From NCBI GenBank assembly GCA_018821435.1, contig JAHJME010000019.1:1-64000 (forward strand): a stretch of 64,000 nt of DNA, read 5' to 3'. This document shows positions 7,700 to 15,187 of this stretch, one piece after another. The DNA is from Alphaproteobacteria bacterium (lineage in GTDB: Bacteria; Pseudomonadota; Alphaproteobacteria; Caulobacterales; Caulobacteraceae). The stretch's first letter is position 1. Every line of letters starts with the position of its first letter. Both the position numbers and the translations under genes were made by a program. The notes under the pieces are model-generated. The model was given only the letters and a program-made list of their open reading frames with translations, ran no database searches and was not told where the DNA came from.

Positions 7700-8688
7700 A
7701 GCTGTCCACGCCCCGCTGGTGGTACAGCCGCGACGGCAAGACCGGCGCGATCGCCCGCCTGGTGCTCCGGCCGATCTCGCTGGTCTGGGCCGCCGTCACC
7801 GCGCGCCGCATCGCCAATGGCCGCCCCGTAGATCCCGGCGTCCCGGTGATCTGCGTCGGCAACCTCACCATGGGCGGCACGGGCAAGACGCCGGTCGTGC
7901 GCGAGATCGCCCAGCGGCTGGGCGGCGTCGTGCTGTCGCGCGGCTACGGCGGCTCGCTGATCGGCCCGATCCAGGTCGACCCCGCCCGCCATACGGCCGC
8001 CGAGGTCGGCGACGAGCCGCTGATGCTGGCGCGCGACCTGACCGTCTGGGTCGCCCGCGACCGCGCCGCCGGCGCCGTGGCGGCGGCCAAGTCGGGCGCC
8101 AAGCTCATCGTCATGGACGACGGGCACCAGAACCCCAGCGTGAAGAAGACCCTGTCCCTCGTCGTGATCGACGGCGAGACGCGGGGCGACGAGTGGCCGT
8201 TCGGCGATGGGCGCGTCTTCCCGGCGGGCCCCATGCGCGAGCCGCTGCTGACCGGGCTGGCGCGCGCGGACGCGGCGATCATCCTGCTCCCCGCCGACGT
8301 GGCGGAGCCCAACCCGTTCCTGATGCTGCAGCTCATGCCCGCGGCCGTGGTGACCGCCCACCTCGCCGCGACCGTCCCGCCGCCGCCTGGCCCGCAGATC
8401 GGCTTCGCCGGGGTGGGCAAGCCGTGGAAGGTGGAACGCTCGCTGCAGGTCGCCGGCTGCGACCTCAAGGACTTCTGGCCCTTCCCGGACCACCACGCCT
8501 ACGACGAGGCGACGCTCCAGCGCCTGGCCGACCGCGCCGCGCAGTTCGGCGCGGGCCTTGTGACCACCGAGAAGGATTGGGCGCGCCTGCCCGCCGCCTG
8601 GCGCGACCGGGTCGTCGCCTGGCCGGTACGCGCCGTCTTCGATCACGAGGCCTCGATGGACGCCCTGTTCAGGCCCATCACCGGATAG
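7696..8688 (+). CDS. lpxK: Tetraacyldisaccharide 4'-kinase
   Basis: The 330-aa protein phosphorylates the 4' position of the lipid A disaccharide. It has the LpxK N-terminus (TPRWWYSRDGKTG), a P-loop GNLTMGGTGKTPVVREIAQR at about 55-74, LSRGYGG, VGDEPLMLAR, and the DDGHQNP motif with the catalytic Asp/His region at about 139-145. The C-terminal half has FAGVGKPWKVERSL, DHHAYDE and VTTEKDWARLP, all family features. It is last in the lipid A operon and starts in a 4-base overlap with waaA. Confidence 0.94.
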   Translation: MKLSTPRWWYSRDGKTGAIARLVLRPISLVWAAVTARRIANGRPVDPGVPVICVGNLTMGGTGKTPVVREIAQRLGGVVLSRGYGGSLIGPIQVDPARHTAAEVGDEPLMLARDLTVWVARDRAAGAVAAAKSGAKLIVMDDGHQNPSVKKTLSLVVIDGETRGDEWPFGDGRVFPAGPMREPLLTGLARADAAIILLPADVAEPNPFLMLQLMPAAVVTAHLAATVPPPPGPQIGFAGVGKPWKVERSLQVAGCDLKDFWPFPDHHAYDEATLQRLADRAAQFGAGLVTTEKDWARLPAAWRDRVVAWPVRAVFDHEASMDALFRPITG

Positions 8689-8870
8689 GCGAGCTGGTCG
8701 GCGGAGCGGTTGCGACCGCATGTGTCGTAGCCGTCGTGCATACCCTTAAGCATGCCCACGCCGCCCCCCGTCATCACCCGAAGCTTGCCCTGGGCGGTGT
8801 CGACGATCTGGAACCGAGCGTCGGCGGTGATCGCCGCGGCGGGGCGCGCCCTCCCGATCGGCGTTTTCAC
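8643..8870 (-). CDS. Doubtful small open frame
   Basis: This 75-codon frame starts with GTG, lacks a visible ribosome site, and overlaps the 3' end of lpxK by 46 bases on the opposite strand. Its third positions are GC-rich and part of the translation (ARFQIVDTAQGKLRVMTGGG) looks protein-like. It follows the APH-family kinase gene on the same strand with a 61-base gap. I recognise no domain. It may be a real small gene, a decayed remnant or chance. If it is not a gene, the 243 bases between lpxK and the kinase hold nothing I can identify. Confidence 0.25.
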   Translation of the reverse strand: MKTPIGRARPAAAITADARFQIVDTAQGKLRVMTGGGVGMLKGMHDGYDTCGRNRSADQLAYPVMGLNRASIEAS

Positions 8871-8931
8871 GTCGATACGCGGGTGTTCAGCGCGGATCGA
8901 TACCCGCCTCGCGAAAATCCAGGCTGTGGCG

Positions 8932-10014
8932 CTAGCTCGCGCCGGCCTTCTTGGCGTAGGCCCAGCTCATCTCGGCCAGGCTGGCGACGCGCGGGGCCAT
9001 GTTGGCGGCGTCCGGGTGGTTGGCCGTGCCGTCACGCACCCGGCCCAGGATGCCCTGCAGGATGCCCACCAGTCGGAACGCGTTGTACGAGAAGAACCAA
9101 TTGAGGTCGTGAAGACCCGAGCGGCCGGTCAGGCTGCAGTAGTATTCCACCGCCTCGTCCAGGGTCGGGATGCCGTGGGCCTTCAGGTCCGGGATCGTCG
9201 AGATCGTGCCGTTGATCCAGTTCATCAGCACATAGGTGAAGTCGGCCAACGGCTCGCCCAGCGTGCCCAGCTCCCAGTCCAGCACCGCCACGACGCGCGG
9301 CTCGGTGGCGTGGAAGATCATGTTGTCGAGGCGATAGTCGCCGTGGACCACCGAGGTCCGTTCCTGCGCCGGCACGGTCTGCGGCAGCCAGGCGATCAGC
9401 TTCTCGACCTCGGGGATGTGGACCGTCTCGGAGGCCTTGTACTGCTTGGTCCAGCGGTCGACCTGGCGGGCCATGTAGTTGCCCGGCTTGCCGTAGTCGC
9501 TGAGGCCCACCTTCTCGACGTCGGTGTTGTGCAGGTCGGCGAGGGTCTTGATCTTGGCCTTGAAGATCGCGCCACGCTCGGCAGGCGCGTAGGCCGGCAG
9601 GCTCTGGTCCCACAGGATCCGGCCCTCGACCATGTCCATCACATAGAACCAGGTGCCCAACACGCTGTCGTCGGTGCAGAGACCATAGGGCTTGGCCACC
9701 GGGAAGCCGGTGGGATGCAGCGCCGAGATCACCTTGTACTCGCGGTCCACCGCATGGGCCGACGGCAGCAGCTTGCCCGGCGGCTTGCGGCGCAGCACGT
9801 AGCTCTTGTTCGGCGTGATCAGCTGGTAGGTCGGGTTGGACTGGCCGCCCTTGAACTGGCGCACCTCCAGCGGGCCGGCGTATCCCTCGACGTTCGCCGT
9901 CATCCAGGCTGCGAGGGCGGCTTCGTCGAAGCGATGGCTCTCGGCCACGTCCTTGGTGCCGGTGTTGGCCTGTTCCCGGGCCTGCTCCGCGGCGACGTCG
10001 GCGGTGACGGACAT
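8932..10014 (-). CDS. Aminoglycoside-phosphotransferase (APH)-family kinase-like protein
   Basis: The 360-aa protein has a protein-kinase-like APH fold. VLRRKPPGKLLPSAHAVDRE at about 70-90 provides the ATP-binding Lys region, SVVHGDYRLDNMIFH is the catalytic loop (HGD-x4-N), and AVLDWELGTLGEP holds the metal-binding Asp. This subfamily, related to the kinase domain of ACAD10/11 proteins, is usually linked to hydroxyacyl-CoA or small-metabolite phosphorylation rather than drug resistance. I chose the MSVTADV start because a gaggaa ribosome site lies just upstream. It is cytoplasmic, and its neighbours give no further clue to substrate. Confidence 0.85.
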   Translation of the reverse strand: MSVTADVAAEQAREQANTGTKDVAESHRFDEAALAAWMTANVEGYAGPLEVRQFKGGQSNPTYQLITPNKSYVLRRKPPGKLLPSAHAVDREYKVISALHPTGFPVAKPYGLCTDDSVLGTWFYVMDMVEGRILWDQSLPAYAPAERGAIFKAKIKTLADLHNTDVEKVGLSDYGKPGNYMARQVDRWTKQYKASETVHIPEVEKLIAWLPQTVPAQERTSVVHGDYRLDNMIFHATEPRVVAVLDWELGTLGEPLADFTYVLMNWINGTISTIPDLKAHGIPTLDEAVEYYCSLTGRSGLHDLNWFFSYNAFRLVGILQGILGRVRDGTANHPDAANMAPRVASLAEMSWAYAKKAGAS

Positions 10015-10128
10015 GGCGTTCCTCGCTTCGTACAATTGTTTGAACCCTTTTAGCGAGGCGGCCCCTACGGGAGCAAGGCGCGACCGGCGATGCTTGACGC
10101 GAGGGGCTCAGGCCCGCACAGGCGAGGG

Positions 10129-10560
10129 ATGGTCGCAGAGGTCCAGTCGATCATCGAGATCGCCGCCCCCCGGGAGCACGTCTGGCGCGCGCTTACCGAT
10201 CCGGCGCTCGTGCCCCTGTGGATGGGCTGCCTGCGATTCCAACCGATCGCCGGGCACATCTTCTACCTGCAGCCGGACCGCGCCCGGCGCGACTCCGACG
10301 ACGTGACCAACGCCATCGCCTGCCGGATCGAGATCCTGGACTACCCGCGTCGCCTCAGCTTCTCGTGGGGTTTCCCCGACGTGCCCGACACGTTCGTCGA
10401 CATCCGCCTGCGCAATATCCCCGGCGGCACCCATGTGCGGCTGGTCCACTCGGGCTGGGACCAGTTCGACGACCGCGAGACCGAGGATGTACGCGGGGGC
10501 CTGGGCCAAGCCTGGCACACCGTGGCGCTACCCCGGCTGCGGGCCGTGGCGGAGGGGTAG
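10129..10560 (+). CDS. SRPBCC (AHSA1/START-like) domain protein
   Basis: The 143-aa product is a single SRPBCC hydrophobic-ligand-binding fold. It begins EVQSIIEIAAPREHVWRALT, the usual first strand and helix, then LVPLWMG, and ends with a helix region (GGLGQAWHTVALPRLRAVAE). Such proteins bind lipophilic ligands or act as cyclases or co-chaperones; which applies here is unknown. The start is uncertain: an in-frame ATG at 10090 would add a basic, unconserved-looking 13-residue leader, so I use the ATG at 10129. It is divergent from the APH-family gene. Confidence 0.75.
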   Translation: MVAEVQSIIEIAAPREHVWRALTDPALVPLWMGCLRFQPIAGHIFYLQPDRARRDSDDVTNAIACRIEILDYPRRLSFSWGFPDVPDTFVDIRLRNIPGGTHVRLVHSGWDQFDDRETEDVRGGLGQAWHTVALPRLRAVAEG

Positions 10561-10626
10561 TCGAGTAACGTTGCCGCAGCCGCCGAGGCGTCTCACAATC
10601 GTTGGAGTAGCTGAGGGATTTCACAG

Positions 10627-12729
10627 ATGGCGTTCACGCGACGCGCATTCGGCGCCGGCCTCATGGCCACGCCGCTGATCAGCGCGGCCCCCGCCGCGCT
10701 GATCAGCGCGGCCCCCGCCGCGCTGGCGGCCGCCACGGCCGTGCGGGGCAAGACCGAATACGGCGACTTCGGCCTGGACCTGACCGCCATCGACCCTTCG
10801 GTCGCGCCAGGCGACGACTTCTTCCGGTACGTGAACGGGACCTGGCTCAAGACCAACACCATCCCGGCCGACCGCTCGACCTGGGGCGCGGGCGCCCGGA
10901 TCAACGAGAATACGACGGCGCGCACGCGGGCGATCATGGAGACCGCCGCGTCCTCGGGTTCGGCGAACGGCCGCAAGATCGCCGACTACTACGCCGCCTG
11001 GATCGACGCGGCGGCGCTGGAGCGTCAGGGCCTGGAGCCGCTGAAGCCCGAGCTGGCCCGCGTGGCCGCCGTGACCAGTCCCGCCGCCCTGGCCCGCGAG
11101 CTGGCGCTGCTGACCTGGGCGATGCTGCCCAACCCGAACGGCTCCCAGCCCCTGCCGCCCAGCCCGCTGGCCTGCGGCGTCGCCGTCGATATCAAGCAGC
11201 CCGACCGCTACATCTCGGGCATGACCCAGGGCGGCATCGGCCTGCCCGACCGCGACTACTACCTGGTCGACACGCCGGCGAACGTGAAGACCCGTGACGC
11301 CTACAAGGTCCACCTGGCCCGGATGTTCGCCCTGGCGGGCTTCGATGACGCCAAAGGCCGGGCCACACGCGTCTACGCCCTGGAGGAACGGATCGCGCGC
11401 GGCCACCGCACCCGCGTCGCCAATCGGGAGACCGAGAAGCGCTACAACCCCTTCACCCGCGCCGACTTCGCCGCCAAAGCGCCCGGCCTGGACTGGGACG
11501 CCTACTTCAAGGCGGCCGGCCTGGAAGGCCAGGCGGTGCTGATCGTCAACCAGCCCGAGGCGGTCGCCGCGGCGGCCGCGGCGGCGTCCGAGGTCCCGCT
11601 GGCCGACTGGCGCGACTACCTGGCGTTCCGCGCCATCCGCAACTTCGCGCCGGTGGGACCCAAGGCCTTCCGCGAAGAGGACTTCGACTACAACGGCCGC
11701 ACCCTGTCGGGCACGCCCGAGATGCCGGTGATGTGGAAGACGGCGGTCATCCAGACCGACCGCGCCCTGGGCCAGGCGGTGGGCGAGATCTATCTCCAGC
11801 GCCACTTCCCGCCGGCCTCGCGCGCCCAGGTCACCGAGATGACCCGGAACCTCAAGGCCGCCATGGCCGAGCGGATCAAGGGCCTGGCCTGGATGACCCC
11901 GGCCACCAAGGCCCGCGCCCTGGCGAAACTACAGAACCTGCGCGTCGAGGTCGGCGGCCAGGAAACGCCCCGCGACTATGCGACCCTGCGGGTCGTGCAC
12001 GGCGACGCGTTCGGCAACCTGCTGCGCGCCCAGGCCTTCGAGCAGGCCCGCGTGCTGGGCAAGCTGGGCCAGCCGGTGGCGCGCGGCGACTGGTCGATGA
12101 ACCCGCAGACCATCAACGCGCAGTCGAACTCGGTGCTGGTGAAGGTGATGTTCCCGGCCGGGTACCTGCAGGCGCCGAACTTCGATCCCAACGCCGACCC
12201 CGCGGTGAACTATGGCGCCATCGGCCGGGTGATCGGCCACGAGATCAGCCACCAGTTCGACGACCAGGGCTCCAAGTTCGACGACAAGGGCGCGCTGGAC
12301 AACTGGTGGACGCCGGAGGACCTGGCCAAGTTCCAGGCCGCCGCCACCGGGCTGGCCAAGCAGTACGACGGCTACGAACCCCTGCCCGGCCTGCATATCA
12401 ACGGCCGACTGACCTTGGGCGAGAACATCGGCGACCTGGCGGGCCTGACGATGGCGCTGGACGCCTACCACGCCTCGCTGGGCGGCAAGCCCGCGCCGGT
12501 GCTGGACGGCCTGACCGGCGACCAGCGGTTCTTCCTGTCCTTCGCCCAGACCCATCGCTCGCTGCAACGGGAGAACGCGCTGCGCCAGCAGATCCTGACC
12601 GACCCGCACTCGCCCAACGAATGGCGGACCGCCGAGGTGCGCAACGTCGACGCCTGGTACGACAGCTTCGGCGTGAAGCCCGGCCAGAAGATGTACTTGG
12701 CCCCCGAGGGCCGCGTCCGGGTCTGGTGA
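10627..12729 (+). CDS. M13-family (neprilysin/PepO-like) zinc metallopeptidase, Tat-exported
   Basis: The 700-aa enzyme opens with a twin-arginine-type signal (TRRAFGAGLMATPLI) leading to an Ala-rich cleavage region, so it is probably exported to the periplasm. The mature part is a full M13 peptidase: VNGTWLKTNTIP near the N-terminus, VMFPAGYLQAPNF, the zinc site HEISHQFDDQG (HExxH at about 538) and GENIGDLAGL, supplying the third zinc ligand Glu at about 599. It ends with the family-like RVRVW. Within the signal peptide, 24 bases are duplicated in tandem (10675-10722), repeating LISAAPAA. It converges with purD one base away. Confidence 0.92.
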   Translation: MAFTRRAFGAGLMATPLISAAPAALISAAPAALAAATAVRGKTEYGDFGLDLTAIDPSVAPGDDFFRYVNGTWLKTNTIPADRSTWGAGARINENTTARTRAIMETAASSGSANGRKIADYYAAWIDAAALERQGLEPLKPELARVAAVTSPAALARELALLTWAMLPNPNGSQPLPPSPLACGVAVDIKQPDRYISGMTQGGIGLPDRDYYLVDTPANVKTRDAYKVHLARMFALAGFDDAKGRATRVYALEERIARGHRTRVANRETEKRYNPFTRADFAAKAPGLDWDAYFKAAGLEGQAVLIVNQPEAVAAAAAAASEVPLADWRDYLAFRAIRNFAPVGPKAFREEDFDYNGRTLSGTPEMPVMWKTAVIQTDRALGQAVGEIYLQRHFPPASRAQVTEMTRNLKAAMAERIKGLAWMTPATKARALAKLQNLRVEVGGQETPRDYATLRVVHGDAFGNLLRAQAFEQARVLGKLGQPVARGDWSMNPQTINAQSNSVLVKVMFPAGYLQAPNFDPNADPAVNYGAIGRVIGHEISHQFDDQGSKFDDKGALDNWWTPEDLAKFQAAATGLAKQYDGYEPLPGLHINGRLTLGENIGDLAGLTMALDAYHASLGGKPAPVLDGLTGDQRFFLSFAQTHRSLQRENALRQQILTDPHSPNEWRTAEVRNVDAWYDSFGVKPGQKMYLAPEGRVRVW
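10675..10722 (+). repeat. 24-bp perfect tandem duplication in the signal peptide of the M13 peptidase
   Basis: Bases 10675-10698 and 10699-10722 are identical and in frame, encoding LISAAPAA twice within the hydrophobic/cleavage region of the Tat signal. The duplication lengthens the signal by eight residues without breaking the frame. It looks recent because the copies have not diverged. Confidence 0.9.
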
Positions 12730-12730
12730 C

Positions 12731-13999
12731 CTAGCCCAGCGCGCGCCAGCCGATGTCGCGGCGGCAGAACCCGTCGGGGAAGTCGATGGCGTCCACGGCC
12801 CCATAGGCCTTGTCGCGGGCCTCGCGCAGGGTCGGCGCGCTGGCGCAGACATTCAGCACCCGGCCGCCGGACGCCCGCAGCACCCCCGCCGCGTCACGCT
12901 TCGTCCCGGCGTGGAAGACCACGGCGTCGGCGCCGAGATCGCCGTCGGTCCCGCGGATCTCGCCGCCCGGCGTCGGCGTGCCGGGATAGCCCTTCGCCGC
13001 CACCACCACGCAGACCGCCGACTCGTCGCGCCACGCGGGTTCGGGCATCGTCGCCAGCGTCCCAGTCGCGCACGCGACCAGATAGGGCACCAGGTCGCTC
13101 TCCAGCCGCAACATCAGCACCTGGCACTCCGGGTCGCCGAAGCGGACGTTGAACTCCACCAGCTTCGGCCCTTGCTTGGTGGCCATCAGCTCGACGAACA
13201 GCACGCCGCGATAGGGGGCGCCGTCGGCGGCGATGCCGGCGAAGGCGGGCTTCACCAACCGCTCGCGGACCTGTTCCACCAGTTCGGGCGTGAAGACCGG
13301 GGCCGGCGAATAGGTGCCCATGCCGCCGGTGTTCGGACCCTGCTCGCCGTCGAAGGCGCGCTTGTGGTCCTGGGCCCAACCGAAGACCATCGAGTCCTTG
13401 CCGTCGCACAGCGCGAAGAGCGAGCCGATCTCGCCCTCCAGGAACTCCTCGATGACCACCCGCGCGCCGGCCGCCCCGAACCGGCCGCCGAACGCGTCGT
13501 CGATGGCCGCCTCGGCCTCGGCGCGTTCGGGGGCGATGACCACGCCCTTGCCGGCCGCCAGCCCGTCGGCCTTGATCACGTAGGGGGGCTCGAAACGGTC
13601 CAGCGCCGTCTTGGCCTCCGCCGCTGTCTCGCACACCGCATACGCCGAGGTCGGCAGGCCGTAGCGATCGCAGAAGGCCTTGGTAAAGGCCTTGGAGCTT
13701 TCCAGCTGGCCCGCCTGGGCGCTGGGGCCGAAGCACGGAATGGCGGCGGCTTGCAGCGCGTCGGCCAAGCCGGCGTCCACGGCGGTTTCCGGCCCGATCA
13801 CCACCAGGTCGGCGGCGATCTCACGGGCCAGGGCGACCAGCCCTTCCACATCGGTGGCGACGACGTCGCGCAGCTCGCATTGGGCGGCCATGCCGGGGTT
13901 GCCCGGCGCGGCCACGAAGCGCGTCACCAGCGGCGATTGCGCGATCTTCCACGCCAGGGCGTGTTCGCGCCCGCCGGAGCCCACAAGCAGGATGTTCAT
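12731..13999 (-). CDS. purD: Phosphoribosylamine-glycine ligase (GAR synthetase)
   Basis: The 422-aa ATP-grasp enzyme joins phosphoribosylamine and glycine in purine biosynthesis. It starts MNILLVGSGGREHALAWKIA, the characteristic PurD N-terminus, and contains PSAQAGQLESSKAFTK, YVIKADGLAAGKGVVIA (ATP-grasp loop), the glycine-site block NTGGMGTYSPAP and ELMATKQGPKLVEFNVRFGD. Length is typical. I chose the internal ATG of MNILLVG; an ATG 24 bases upstream would add a nonconserved leader. It is transcribed alone, convergent with the M13 peptidase and divergent from the histidine kinase. Confidence 0.96.
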   Translation of the reverse strand: MNILLVGSGGREHALAWKIAQSPLVTRFVAAPGNPGMAAQCELRDVVATDVEGLVALAREIAADLVVIGPETAVDAGLADALQAAAIPCFGPSAQAGQLESSKAFTKAFCDRYGLPTSAYAVCETAAEAKTALDRFEPPYVIKADGLAAGKGVVIAPERAEAEAAIDDAFGGRFGAAGARVVIEEFLEGEIGSLFALCDGKDSMVFGWAQDHKRAFDGEQGPNTGGMGTYSPAPVFTPELVEQVRERLVKPAFAGIAADGAPYRGVLFVELMATKQGPKLVEFNVRFGDPECQVLMLRLESDLVPYLVACATGTLATMPEPAWRDESAVCVVVAAKGYPGTPTPGGEIRGTDGDLGADAVVFHAGTKRDAAGVLRASGGRVLNVCASAPTLREARDKAYGAVDAIDFPDGFCRRDIGWRALG

Positions 14000-14203
14000 G
14001 GACGGCGGCTTTGGCGCGGCCATCCCCTTTGGTCAAGCCGCCTCGGCGTCGGCGGCGCGCTCACGCCTGATCGCGCGTCGACAACTTGGGTGCGGCAAGC
14101 GCTGCCATACCATGTTACGTGAATGGCGACGCCACGTCGCAACCTCAGGCTCGTCAACCTCCGGTATGGTGGCGTAATCCAAGGCCAGACGACGGGAGAC
14201 GGA

Positions 14204-14854
14204 ATGGCCGATCCGAGCATCGACAGCGCCGAACAGGCGCTCGAACGGCATGCGCAGCGCGCGCGCGAGGTGGAGCACCGGGTGAAGAACACCCTGCAGC
14301 TCATCTCGTCCATCGTCCTGCTCCAGGGCCGCCGCGCCGACGGCGAGGGCGCGCGCCAGGCGCTGAAGGCCGTGCAGCAGCGCGTCGCCGCAGTCAGCGT
14401 CGCCCATCGGCACGTGGGCTGGAACGACGATTCCGAGCAGGTGGAAGTCTCGGCCCTGGTCCGCGAGATCGTCGGCGACCTGGCCGGGTCGGCCGGACGC
14501 GAGGGCGTCGACATCGACCTGGACCTGGACAGCGTAACCATCCCGGGCCGACAGGCGGCGCCCGTGGCCCTGCTGGTCAGCGAAGCGGTGGGCAACGCCC
14601 TGCGTCACGCCTACCCCGACGGGCGCGAAGGCCGCATCCAGGTGGCGGTCCGGCGCACGGACCCGGGCTTCGACCTCATGGTGTGCGACGACGGGATCGG
14701 CATGGCGACCGAAACCTCGCGGACCGGCTTCGGCCTGACGGTGGTCCAGCTCATGACCCAGCAGCTTCGCGGCCGCCTCGACACCGCCGGCGCGCAACCA
14801 GGACTGCGGCTTTCCGTTAGCGTGCCCATGGACACCGCGACGCTTTCGGCCTGA
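14204..14854 (+). CDS. Small soluble histidine kinase (HisKA_2 type)
   Basis: The 216-aa protein consists of a HisKA_2-type dimerisation/phosphoacceptor segment (EVEHRVKNTLQLISSIVLLQ, with the phosphorylated His) and a HATPase domain with N-box SEAVGNALRHAY, G1 VCDDGIGM and G2 GFGLTVV. No sensor, receiver or membrane segment is present, so it must get its input from a partner. The start at 14204 is favoured by a strong gggagacgga just before the ATG; an earlier ATG at 14123 exists. Its stop overlaps the SemiSWEET gene (ATGA). The partner response regulator is not in the window. Confidence 0.85.
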   Translation: MADPSIDSAEQALERHAQRAREVEHRVKNTLQLISSIVLLQGRRADGEGARQALKAVQQRVAAVSVAHRHVGWNDDSEQVEVSALVREIVGDLAGSAGREGVDIDLDLDSVTIPGRQAAPVALLVSEAVGNALRHAYPDGREGRIQVAVRRTDPGFDLMVCDDGIGMATETSRTGFGLTVVQLMTQQLRGRLDTAGAQPGLRLSVSVPMDTATLSA

Positions 14855-15153
14855 TGGCCCAATCCCTCATCGCCGATGTGGTGGGCACGGGCGCGGCGCT
14901 GTGCTCGATGACCAGCTTCATCCCCCAGATCGCCAAGATCCGGCGTGAGCGCGACGCCTCGTCGGTCTCGCTGAAGATGTACGCGGTGACGGTGACCGGG
15001 TTCTCGCTCTGGATCGCCTACGGGCTGATGATCGGCAGTTGGCCGGTGGCCGGCTCGAACCTAGTCTGCCTGGCGCTGTCGGCCACCATCCTGATCCTGA
15101 AATGGCGCTACGCGACAGGCGCCAGACTAGCCACGGGCGAGCCGGGGCCGTAA
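14854..15153 (+). CDS. SemiSWEET/PQ-loop small sugar transporter
   Basis: The 99-aa protein has three predicted membrane helices and the PQ-loop motif SFIPQIAKIRRERDASSVSL at about 22-41, characteristic of bacterial SemiSWEETs. These act as homodimers in the inner membrane and carry sugars by facilitated diffusion. The second and third helices (VTVTGFSLWIAYGLMIG and SNLVCLALSATILILKW) complete the half-SWEET unit. It overlaps the histidine kinase by four bases, suggesting co-expression. The sugar is not predictable. Confidence 0.88.
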   Translation: MAQSLIADVVGTGAALCSMTSFIPQIAKIRRERDASSVSLKMYAVTVTGFSLWIAYGLMIGSWPVAGSNLVCLALSATILILKWRYATGARLATGEPGP

Positions 15154-15187
15154 GTCCTTCGCCGGCTAGGACGCTTAAGGCAATGGA

